Source of the DNA: Vulcanimicrobiota bacterium
GTDB lineage: Bacteria; Eremiobacterota; Eremiobacteria; Baltobacterales; Baltobacteraceae
Direction: 5' to 3'
Length of the DNA stretch: 29,335 nt
Assembly (NCBI GenBank): GCA_030042755.1
Contig: JASHZC010000294.1
Coordinates: 1 to 29,335 of the forward strand
Part shown: one piece after another, positions 23,688-29,335 of the stretch
Layout: the number at the start of each line of letters is the position of its first letter
Position numbering within the stretch: position 1 is the stretch's first letter
Made by a program: the position numbers and the translations under genes
Notes under the pieces: generated by a model
What the model was told of the DNA's origin: nothing
Database searches by the model: none
Seen by the model: only the letters and a program-made list of their open reading frames with translations

Positions 23688-24576
23688 CGCCAAAGACGCC
23701 TTCGAGAAGGATGCGCTCGTAGCTGGCGTAGCGGGACGCCGCGATTCGCCCGTCGGCAACGGCAGCTTTAACGCCGCACCCGGGTTCGCGCAGATGCGTG
23801 CAGTCCTTGAAGCGGCAGGTCATTGCGGGCTCGCGCATTTCACGGAACCCTTGGACCAGTTCCCCTGCTTCGATGCGACCTAGGCCAAATTCGTTCACCC
23901 CGGGACTATCTATAAGGAAACCGCTCGGCAGGCGATATAGGCGCGCCGCGGTCGTGGTTTGCCGCCCGAGACCGTGACGCGAGACGTCACCAACGCTGGC
24001 CTCGCCGCCCAATGCCCGAAAGATCGAGCTTTTTCCGACTCCGGAGTTTCCGCAGAGCAGGGCGTGCCGGCCGGCCAGCGCCCTGCGTAAGTCGGGAATT
24101 CTCGTGCCGGCTTTCGGATTGACGACGACCGTCGTATAGCCTAACCCACCGTACAAATCGCGCAACGTCGACGTTACCGTGCGGCTCGCAAGATCGGGCT
24201 TTGTCAATACGACCATCGCTTCGATATCTTCGAGTTCCGAAAACGCCAACAACTGATCGAGGGTGATCGTGCGCGGGGCCGGATCGGCGAGTGCCGTCAC
24301 GGTGACAAGCGTGTCGACGTTCGCGGCCATGGTTTTGGCTCGTCCGTCGACCGTGCGCCGCTCGAGCGTAAACGAACGTGGTTCCACGCGGTCCACCACC
24401 GTTTTTTCGTCCTCGAGCAGGCGAACGAATACAATGTCGCCAGGCACGGGCATCGAGCGCTTTCCGCTCTGCCGCCGTAACTGTGCAACGCGTGGTTGCG
24501 TTTCGTCATCAAGGCAGACCCACGCAGCGTTCTTACCCGTCGATACGACCAAAGCGCGATGCAGACCGTCGATCAC
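23680..24576 (-). CDS. rsgA: Ribosome small-subunit-dependent GTPase A
   Basis: A 298-residue circularly permuted GTPase that acts late in 30S subunit assembly. An N-terminal OB fold (about 1-65; VPGDIVFV) is followed by the permuted G domain in the order G4 (VLTKPDL), G1 (GNSGVGKSS at 176-184), G2 (QTTT) and G3 (DSPG), then a C-terminal zinc site with Cys254, Cys259, His261 and Cys267 (C-x4-C-x-H-x5-C). The long open frame upstream is the antisense of the divergent gene, so the start is placed at GTG 24576, which begins the OB fold. Its ribosome site is weak. Upstream of rpsT on the same strand, it makes a ribosome-related pair. Confidence 0.93.
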   Translation of the reverse strand: MIDGLHRALVVSTGKNAAWVCLDDETQPRVAQLRRQSGKRSMPVPGDIVFVRLLEDEKTVVDRVEPRSFTLERRTVDGRAKTMAANVDTLVTVTALADPAPRTITLDQLLAFSELEDIEAMVVLTKPDLASRTVTSTLRDLYGGLGYTTVVVNPKAGTRIPDLRRALAGRHALLCGNSGVGKSSIFRALGGEASVGDVSRHGLGRQTTTAARLYRLPSGFLIDSPGVNEFGLGRIEAGELVQGFREMREPAMTCRFKDCTHLREPGCGVKAAVADGRIAASRYASYERILLEGVFGEG

Positions 24577-24618
24577 AATGACTGCGACGGCATTACGCCT
24601 AACGAAACAAGGAGAATC

Positions 24619-25173
24619 GTGTCCACCATGCCCGCCGCCACGCTGCGGTTCACCCCATCGGCCAACGCCTCGGATATCGAAGCCGTGCGCTCCATTATTG
24701 CGGGCCATGGCGCTCGCATGCAGTGGGTCGACTCGCCCGAGTACGACCGGACGTATGCGTTGATCGAGCCGAGCAGCTCGGCGTGCATAGCCGACCTGCG
24801 AGAAAAGACCCGTGCTACCGTCCTGGATACTCCGATCGTGGCAATGGTGGTCGTTCCGAGCATCGGGGAGGCTGTGCCACTGCTCTTGCAGGCCTTGGGC
24901 GGAGACGGGCGGCCATCGGGCGTCACCTTGTGTGAGCCCTGCGGCGACGGCGTTCTCGTCGAGTGGAATTTGGACGAAACCCCGTTCGACGTTGTTATAA
25001 GTCTCGTGGACATCGAGATCGACCGCTTTCGCGCCGCCCGTATAAACGCACTGCTGGCCCCTCTCCCATTGTCCTGGTGGACGCGAATAGCGGCCGCAGG
25101 GTTGCGGGCTCCGGAGATAACCGCGGATCGCGTGCTCGAGGAGCAACTCGAGGTGCAGGGTGTCCTGGATTAG
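24619..25173 (+). CDS. Conserved-looking protein of unknown function at the head of the cdaA operon
   Basis: A 184-residue soluble protein with no signal peptide or membrane helix, not matched to a family. It looks alpha/beta, with hydrophobic strands such as TPIVAMVVVPS and DVVISLVDIEID. It contains a Trp pair in PLSWWTRIAAAGLRAPEI and two Cys in TLCEPCGDG. GTG 24619 is chosen because AAGGAG (24609-24614) lies 4 bases before; ATG 24628 is the alternative. Its last 14 bases overlap cdaA, so it is co-translated with the diadenylate cyclase and may act with it (inference from context only). It is divergent from rsgA with only 42 bases between starts. Confidence 0.7.
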   Translation: MSTMPAATLRFTPSANASDIEAVRSIIAGHGARMQWVDSPEYDRTYALIEPSSSACIADLREKTRATVLDTPIVAMVVVPSIGEAVPLLLQALGGDGRPSGVTLCEPCGDGVLVEWNLDETPFDVVISLVDIEIDRFRAARINALLAPLPLSWWTRIAAAGLRAPEITADRVLEEQLEVQGVLD

Positions 25174-26056
25174 CACGTTCTTCAGCTACGTTTCGATCAC
25201 CGACGTCATCGACGTCGTCGCTACGAGCGTATTGATCTACTACGTGCTTCTCCTGATTCGCGGCACGCGAGCCGTTCAAATCATTACCGGGATCCTCATA
25301 CTCGTGGGGCTGCTCGGCCTTGCAAATCTGCTGCACTTACATCTTTTAGGAGCGATTCTGCAGCTGCTCGTCTTTGGTGCCGCGTTCGCGCTTCCGATCG
25401 TGTTTCAGCCGGAACTGCGACGGGCACTCGAACAGATCGGGCGGGGCGGGTTGCTCCATATCGGTGAGGAAACGAATGACTGGCTTCGCGCCGAGGATAC
25501 GGCGATCTCGATGCTTGCGCATGCGGCATTCTTGTTGTCGCGCAATAAGCTTGGCGCCCTGATCGTCATCGAGCAGCAGAGCGGCCTCAAGGAATTCGTA
25601 GAGAGCGGAACCACACTCAACGCCGAGCTTTCTGCCGAACTTTTGTTGGCGATCTTCATGCCGCGTTCCCCACTGCACGACGGAGCAGTGATCGTACGCG
25701 AAGACATCATCGAAGGCGCCGGTTGTTTTCTTCCGCTCGCGGAACAGCGTCTGGCCGAACGGCGGTTAGGAACGCGCCATCGGGCAGCGCTGGGCCTCAC
25801 CGAACAAACCGATGCCGTCGTCATCGTGATCTCTGAAGAGTCCGGAGCCATCACGATCGCTCGTCAGGGCAAGCTCTCTCGTCCTGTGGAAGAAGAAGCG
25901 CGCCTCGTGAAGATGCTGCTCGCCGTGACGCGTCCGCCGCGCGAAAATCGGCGCCTGGCCGGCAACGACGTCGTCTCGCAACTGCGTGCGCGTCTCGGCG
26001 CTCAGCGGAACAAAGGAAAGGCCCGTGCAGATCATCCGAAAGAACTTCGGACTTAA
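25160..26056 (+). CDS. cdaA: Diadenylate cyclase CdaA (DacA), membrane-bound
   Basis: A 298-residue enzyme that joins two ATP into cyclic di-AMP. Three N-terminal membrane helices (about residues 10-75, including IITGILILVGLLGLANLLHLH) precede the DisA_N-type domain, with the catalytic DGA motif in PLHDGAVIV (Asp about 174) and the RHR motif in GTRHRAALG (about 206-212). The start is GTG 25160 with GAGG 6 bases upstream, overlapping the preceding gene by 14 bases. The order cdaA, ybbR (cdaR), glmM is the conserved c-di-AMP operon of Firmicutes, in which the partner proteins tune cyclase activity. A c-di-AMP riboswitch lies 1.8 kb downstream. Confidence 0.95.
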   Translation: MSWISTFFSYVSITDVIDVVATSVLIYYVLLLIRGTRAVQIITGILILVGLLGLANLLHLHLLGAILQLLVFGAAFALPIVFQPELRRALEQIGRGGLLHIGEETNDWLRAEDTAISMLAHAAFLLSRNKLGALIVIEQQSGLKEFVESGTTLNAELSAELLLAIFMPRSPLHDGAVIVREDIIEGAGCFLPLAEQRLAERRLGTRHRAALGLTEQTDAVVIVISEESGAITIARQGKLSRPVEEEARLVKMLLAVTRPPRENRRLAGNDVVSQLRARLGAQRNKGKARADHPKELRT

Positions 26057-26405
26057 AGTCCTTTCATTCGTGCTCGCACTCGTCGGTTGGGCGTATTTTC
26101 GATACGCGAGCAATCCGATTCTCGCTGCTCGTTCCCAGCAGCTTTCGATTCCCATCGTAGCGGTAAACCTCTCCGCCGGCTACGTTGCCTCGTATGCCGA
26201 AAAAGAAGCGCTCATCACCGTATACGCTCGCCGCGGGCAAGCCGAGCCCAATCCGGATGACGTCAAGGCGGTTTTGGATTTATCCGGAAAACAAACCGGC
26301 GTGTACAACGTCCCGGTGCAGCTCATCGCTCCAAACGTTACCGTTCAGAGTTTGAGCCCGGCGACGGTCAGCTTGTCGATCGAAAGGGTTCCTGGTCAGC
26401 AGTGA
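26025..26405 (+). CDS. YbbR-domain protein (CdaR-like)
   Basis: A 126-residue protein with one N-terminal membrane helix (about 8-25; LKVLSFVLALVGWAYF) and a single YbbR-type beta domain outside the membrane. Firmicute CdaR has several YbbR repeats; this one has only one, so it is a short form. CdaR proteins modulate the cyclase CdaA, and the gene position supports that role here. GTG 26025 is preferred, with AAAGGAAAGG just before; it overlaps cdaA by 32 bases and glmM by 4. Confidence 0.85.
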   Translation: MQIIRKNFGLKVLSFVLALVGWAYFRYASNPILAARSQQLSIPIVAVNLSAGYVASYAEKEALITVYARRGQAEPNPDDVKAVLDLSGKQTGVYNVPVQLIAPNVTVQSLSPATVSLSIERVPGQQ

Positions 26406-27754
26406 GAGCGCATTTTGGTACCGACGGCGTTCGTGGCGTTGCCAACGCGGATCTTACGCCTGAGCTCGCATTCGCGATCGGAAGAGCCGGCGCCACCGCA
26501 CTTGCCCACGAAAGCGAACGCCATCGACCGGTCGTCGTCGGCCGCGACACTCGTTTGTCCGGGACGATGCTCGAGGCAGCAATCGTTGCCGGGATCACAT
26601 CGGTTGGGCGCGACGTCGTGCAGGTCGGAATCGTACCGACTCCGGCCATTGCGCGAATAACCGTTGCCGAAGGCGCGGCCGCAGGCGTAATGATCAGCGC
26701 ATCGCACAATCCGATCGCGGACAACGGTATCAAATTCTTCGGTCCTGACGGATTCAAGTTATCGGACGATCTCGAGCACGAGATCGAATCGCTGATGGAG
26801 CGTGAGGATCTGCCTCGTCCGACGGGAACCGGCGTCGGCGTCGCACGCATCGCGCAAAATCTCGCCAAACACTATTACGACGAACTGTACGGCTCGGGCG
26901 TGGACCTGAGCGGCCTGCGCGTCGTCGTCGACGGCGCATTCGGCGCCGCTTATGCGATTGCGCCGTATGCCTTGCGCAAACTCGGCGCGCACGTCATCGA
27001 AATGAATTGTGAGAACGATGGCTCGCGAATAAATGTGGATTGCGGTGCGACGCATATGGCGCCGTTACAGGCCGCAGTCTCGCGCGAGATCGGGACGGGC
27101 AACGTCGGCACGATCGGCGTTGCGTTTGACGGCGACGCAGATCGTGCGCTCTTCGTCTCCGAAACAGGCGCGGTCGTTTCCGGAGACGGTGTCATGTTTG
27201 CAATCGGCCGCATGCTCCATGAACGCGGCGAGTTGGCGCACGACACCATCGTGGCAACCGTGATGAGCAATATCGGTCTCGAGCGCGCGCTCGCTCGGTA
27301 CGGAATCACGCTCGTCCGCACGGCGGTGGGCGACCGATACGTACTCGAGCGCATGCAAGAGGGCGGTTTCGTCCTTGGTGGCGAGCAATCCGGACACATC
27401 ATTGACTTGCGCCGCAACACCACCGGCGACGGGCCAATGACGGCGATCACATTGCTTGGCATCATGCAAACGACGGGCATCCGCTTGCACGATCTGACAC
27501 GTGAGGTGGTAGTCGCTCCGCAAGTTCTCGTCAACGTACGAACGTCGCGCAAAGACGTCCTCGAATCGCCTGACGTGCGTGAAGCAATTGCGCAAGCCGA
27601 GTCGGCATTAGCCGGCTGCGGGCGCCTATTGATCCGTCCGTCGGGCACGGAACCGCTGATTCGGGTGATGGCGGAGGGCGACGATCGGGCCGAAATCGAG
27701 CGTATCGCCGAAACGCTAGCCAGCCATATAGAGCGAGCCGCCGCTACTTTGTAA
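26402..27754 (+). CDS. glmM: Phosphoglucosamine mutase
   Basis: A 450-residue alpha-D-phosphohexomutase that converts glucosamine 6-phosphate to glucosamine 1-phosphate for UDP-GlcNAc and so for peptidoglycan. All four loops are visible: FGTDGVRG at the start, the phosphoserine loop ISASHNP with Ser101, the metal loop DGDADR near 245, the sugar loop GGEQSGH near 325 and the phosphate site RPSGTEPLIRVM near 412. Start is GTG 26402, overlapping the YbbR stop (GTGA), with a poor ribosome site, so coupled translation is likely. In Firmicutes GlmM binds and inhibits CdaA, which may also apply here. About 236 bases of non-coding DNA with the riboswitch follow. Confidence 0.96.
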   Translation: MRAHFGTDGVRGVANADLTPELAFAIGRAGATALAHESERHRPVVVGRDTRLSGTMLEAAIVAGITSVGRDVVQVGIVPTPAIARITVAEGAAAGVMISASHNPIADNGIKFFGPDGFKLSDDLEHEIESLMEREDLPRPTGTGVGVARIAQNLAKHYYDELYGSGVDLSGLRVVVDGAFGAAYAIAPYALRKLGAHVIEMNCENDGSRINVDCGATHMAPLQAAVSREIGTGNVGTIGVAFDGDADRALFVSETGAVVSGDGVMFAIGRMLHERGELAHDTIVATVMSNIGLERALARYGITLVRTAVGDRYVLERMQEGGFVLGGEQSGHIIDLRRNTTGDGPMTAITLLGIMQTTGIRLHDLTREVVVAPQVLVNVRTSRKDVLESPDVREAIAQAESALAGCGRLLIRPSGTEPLIRVMAEGDDRAEIERIAETLASHIERAAATL

Positions 27755-27758
27755 AGCT

Positions 27759-27787
27759 TTGAAAAAAGTGGTAGAAGGAGATACTAC
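27759..27787 (+). promoter_or_regulatory. Possible promoter between glmM and the riboswitch
   Basis: TTGAAA (27759-27764; 5 of 6 to the -35 consensus), a 17-base spacer and TACTAC (27782-27787; poor -10), or GATACT with a 15-base spacer. Transcription would begin about 55 bases before the aptamer. Read-through from glmM is the alternative, as no strong terminator is visible after glmM. Confidence 0.3.
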
Positions 27788-27813
27788 CCCAAAGGTAAAC
27801 CAAAAGGCCCATG

Positions 27814-27830
27814 CCGCGGATGAGCCGCGG
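27814..27830 (+). repeat. Hairpin just upstream of the riboswitch
   Basis: CCGCGG, loop ATGAG, CCGCGG. A 6-bp G/C stem 20 bases before the aptamer, of unknown role; possibly a 5' stabiliser or part of the leader fold. Confidence 0.4.
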
Positions 27831-27850
27831 TTCCTACGCCTGAACAAGAT

Positions 27851-27970
27851 CACTGAATCCGGCCAGGCGAGCCGGAGCGGGGGATTTCTTCCCAGGGATT
27901 AGGGGTGAATGGACCGGTCGGTCCTAGGGCGATCTTTCCCGCCCGAACCCGTCAACTAACCTCGCAAGTG
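27851..27970 (+). promoter_or_regulatory. Cyclic-di-AMP riboswitch (ydaO/yuaA class)
   Basis: The aptamer is recognised from its conserved parts in order. The 5' strand CACTGAATCC is followed by a TCCGGC/GCCGGA hairpin (27858-27876), then GCGGGGGA, then GGGGTGAAT (27902-27910), a GGACC/GGTCC hairpin (27911-27924), TAGGGC, and the hallmark 3' block AACCCGTCAACTAACCTCG followed by CAAG. B. subtilis ydaO has the same order with near-identical GGGGCGAAU, UAGGG and GCCCGUCAGCUAACCUCGCAAGC text. P1 closes CACT (27851-27854) with AGTG (27967-27970). ydaO-class RNAs bind c-di-AMP and usually lower expression of wall hydrolases and ion/osmolyte transporters. The gene after it is a wall hydrolase. Its ribosome site starts 8 bases after P1 and no T-tailed terminator is visible, which favours translational control (inference). 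Confidence 0.9.
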
Positions 27971-27990
27971 TCGTGAAAGAGGAGCGTTTC

Positions 27991-28614
27991 TTGCGTCAAG
28001 CGTTAGCTGCCGGGGCTCTAGCCCTGCTGTTGGCCGGATCGTTCGCTTCGGCGGACGCCTCAACCAACAGTGTCGCGAAATCAATACCAACAACCACCAA
28101 CGAAGCCGCGACAAGTCCAGACGTGGCGGAATGGACCTCACATCTGGTCTTCGTCACGAAGTCCGAAAATAACGCGAAGCGTTCGCAATTCCGGTCCTTT
28201 GCCGGTGGCGTGCTCGCCCGGACCTCAAAAATCGCCTTTCAACTGACCCGTAGCGCCCTGAAATTCCTGGGCGTTCCTTATGTGTTCGGCGGTACCAGCA
28301 CGAGTGGATTTGACTGCTCGGGTTACGTCCAGCACGTCTTTGCCATGCTGGGCATCCGGCTGCCGCGCACGGCCGACGCGCAATTCGACGCCGGTCACCG
28401 CGTGGTCGGGGGCATGCAGCCGGGCGATCTGGTCTTCTTCCAGACCTACGCACCGGGCCCGTCGCACGTGGGAATTTACCTCGGCCATGGCAAGTTCGTT
28501 CACGCGAGCTCGAGCCGCGGCGTCATGGTCTCGAACTTGTCCGACGCCTATTGGGCGGCACGCTTCATCGGAGCGAAGCGTTTTATCGCCGTGAAGCATC
28601 TGCCCGTAAATTAG
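27991..28614 (+). CDS. Exported NlpC/P60 cell-wall endopeptidase
   Basis: A 207-residue secreted hydrolase. A signal peptide (MRQALAAGALALLLAGSFASADA) and a linker of about 60 residues lead to the NlpC/P60 domain (about 85-203) with the triad Cys109 in FDCSGYV, His159 in SHVGIYLG and His171 in FVHASS. It cuts stem peptides of peptidoglycan in the periplasm. The start is TTG 27991, because AGAGGAG (27978-27984) lies 6 bases before it; GTG 27973 is in frame but sits inside the leader next to P1. Regulation by the upstream c-di-AMP riboswitch is expected. The linker has no SH3 or LysM repeat that I can see. Confidence 0.92.
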   Translation: MRQALAAGALALLLAGSFASADASTNSVAKSIPTTTNEAATSPDVAEWTSHLVFVTKSENNAKRSQFRSFAGGVLARTSKIAFQLTRSALKFLGVPYVFGGTSTSGFDCSGYVQHVFAMLGIRLPRTADAQFDAGHRVVGGMQPGDLVFFQTYAPGPSHVGIYLGHGKFVHASSSRGVMVSNLSDAYWAARFIGAKRFIAVKHLPVN

Positions 28615-28996
28615 TACACCTGCGGAGCGCGTTGCTGCGGAGTCGCGCACCGCATCGCTCGCGTACCTCGCCTGGCCCCTCGCACTGGCCGAGCGGATTT
28701 CTCCGCGGCCCGAAACCTCCAGCTGGTACCGCTTTCACCTTCGGCAAGCATTTTGGTTCGGCATCGTTTCGGCCGGCGTCGGTCTCGCCGCGCTTTTGTG
28801 GCCGCTGGTCCTGAGCCTTCTCTTCGGTAACGTCGTCGCGACGCTCTGGATTTATGGGATTGCCATCCTGGCGGACCTTGCGCTCTTCGTCCTATGGTTG
28901 TTTCTTGCGATCGGATATAGTCAGGCAGCCGGTCGCGGGGAACTCTTTGACGTGCCCTGGGTCGCTCGCATAACAGGGACCTCCGTCCGAAAATAG
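28610..28996 (+). CDS. Small membrane protein with no ordinary start codon
   Basis: Clear coding text runs from just after the NlpC stop: TPAERVAAESRTASLAYLAWPLALAERIS, then WYRFHLRQAFWFG, then three hydrophobic helices to the stop at 28994-28996. The pattern resembles small DUF4870-like membrane proteins (a resemblance only). In this frame there is a TAA at 28607-28609, and the codons that follow are ATT, AGT, ACA, CCT, with no ATG, GTG or TTG until a TTG inside the first main helix (28793). Either ATT 28610 is used (the rare start known from infC), coupled to the NlpC stop it overlaps by 5 bases, or a base is missing. A truncated product from 28796 would lose the conserved N-terminus. Confidence 0.6.
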   Translation: MSTPAERVAAESRTASLAYLAWPLALAERISPRPETSSWYRFHLRQAFWFGIVSAGVGLAALLWPLVLSLLFGNVVATLWIYGIAILADLALFVLWLFLAIGYSQAAGRGELFDVPWVARITGTSVRK

Positions 28997-29030
28997 TATT
29001 CTCGCCGGTCGGCACGCAAACGATGCGCGA

Positions 29031-29047
29031 TTCCCACGAAGTGGGAA
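29031..29047 (+). repeat. Hairpin just before tRNA-Gln
   Basis: TTCCCAC, loop GAA, GTGGGAA, ending 4 bases before the tRNA 5' end. It may end the NlpC transcript or help processing of the tRNA leader; there is no T run. Confidence 0.45.
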
Positions 29048-29051
29048 CCAT

Positions 29052-29123
29052 TGGGGTGTAGCCAAGCGGTAAGGCAGCGGACTTTGACTCCGCCATGCGT
29101 TGGTTCGAATCCAGCCACCCCAG
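29052..29123 (+). tRNA. tRNA-Gln (anticodon UUG)
   Basis: A 72-base cloverleaf. The acceptor stem TGGGGTG (29052-29058) pairs with CACCCCA (29116-29122), with discriminator G at 29123. The D arm is GCC...GGC. The anticodon stem GCGGA/TCCGC encloses loop CTTTGAC with anticodon TTG at 29084-29086. The T arm contains GGTTCGAATCC. The 3' CCA is not encoded. It reads CAA and, by wobble, CAG glutamine codons. Confidence 0.96.
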
Positions 29124-29125
29124 TA

Positions 29126-29165
29126 GACTCTATCCGTCAAAGCTAACGCTTCGCCGTCTAGAGTC
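29126..29165. repeat. Inverted repeat downstream of tRNA-Gln
   Basis: GACTCTA (29126-29132) and TAGAGTC (29159-29165) are perfect complements, with a small AAGC/GCTT hairpin inside the 26-base spacer. It may act in tRNA 3' maturation or termination; no T run. Apart from a GC-rich GCGCG/CGCGC hairpin right after it, nothing else is recognised up to 29290. Confidence 0.35.
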
Positions 29166-29290
29166 GCGCGGGTTCGCTCGCGCCGGTCTGTCGCGCTTAC
29201 CACTTCAATGATCGCGTAATTGTGTGAGCGACGCTGTGCCGTAATCACGACATAAGGGTACGAAACTCCCAAAGGCGCAAAACGGCGCGT

Positions 29291-29335
29291 ATGTCGATTG
29301 CACGTTCGTTCGTCATCGCGCTTTTGTTATTGGGC
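29291..29335 (+). CDS. Start of an exported or membrane protein (cut by window end)
   Basis: ATG 29291 opens a frame of 15 codons, MSIARSFVIALLLLG, which looks like the start of a signal peptide or membrane anchor. The nearest ribosome-site-like text (AAAGGCG) is further upstream than usual, so the start is uncertain. Nothing can be said about the mature protein. Confidence 0.45.
   Translation, partial: MSIARSFVIALLLLG

Noticed and set aside
24190..24220. RsgA G4 motif TKPD in place of NKxD
   Set aside because: A Thr at this position occurs in other RsgA proteins as far as I recall, so it is not treated as unusual.
24577..25176. Two-hundred-codon N-terminal extension of RsgA
   Set aside because: The extension is antisense to the gene at 24619-25173, which has its own ribosome site, and RsgA of normal length starts at the OB fold.
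1..29335. CRISPR arrays, insertion sequences, prophage or attachment sites
   Set aside because: No regularly spaced repeats, transposase, integrase or phage genes were seen; the region after tRNA-Gln shows no repeat of the tRNA 3' end within the window.

Overview
The window (about 58% GC by eye) looks like chromosome from an uncultured diderm of the Eremiobacterota (WPS-2) type. That placement is an inference. It rests on a TonB-dependent receptor with an N-terminal carboxypeptidase-regulatory-like domain (so an outer membrane is present), a cdaA-ybbR-glmM c-di-AMP operon of the kind best known from Firmicutes, HU and S20 proteins with Lys/Ala-rich tails, and heavy GTG/TTG start use. No phage, IS or CRISPR sequence was seen.

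Left part, 1-8560: a surface-polysaccharide locus. On the + strand, in a tight run, lie the 3' end of a UDP-glucose dehydrogenase gene, a Wzz/GumC-type chain-length protein, a small degenerate CpsD-like P-loop protein, a Wzy/ligase-type membrane protein, a UDP-glucuronate decarboxylase-like epimerase and an HprK-like P-loop protein. Together they suggest UDP-Glc to UDP-GlcA to UDP-Xyl supply plus polymerisation and export. Facing them on the - strand are two overlapping GT4 glycosyltransferase genes, followed by a small secreted protein on the + strand.

Middle part, 8577-17460: a 918-residue TonB-dependent receptor (-), a SAM methyltransferase (+), a POT/MFS transporter (+), a third GT4 enzyme (-) with a possible leaderless start, a frameshifted small gene (-), DoxX (+) and a secreted S9 prolyl-oligopeptidase-family enzyme (-).

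Right part, 17559-29335: housekeeping genes. HU with a histone-like tail is followed by a terminator and further hairpins, then an overlapping aroC-aroK-aroB-priA run. rpsT and rsgA lie on the - strand. Divergent from rsgA is a gene of unknown function followed by cdaA-ybbR-glmM, all overlapping. After glmM comes a recognisable ydaO/yuaA-type cyclic-di-AMP riboswitch, then an NlpC/P60 cell-wall hydrolase, a small membrane protein with no normal start codon, tRNA-Gln(UUG) and the first 15 codons of an exported protein cut by the window end.

The most interesting point is the arrangement of diadenylate cyclase, CdaR-like protein, GlmM, c-di-AMP riboswitch and peptidoglycan hydrolase in about 3.5 kb. 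The signal producer, the enzyme that commits sugar to peptidoglycan, and a signal-controlled wall-cutting enzyme sit side by side. That suggests a compact circuit coupling wall synthesis to wall opening in a diderm.
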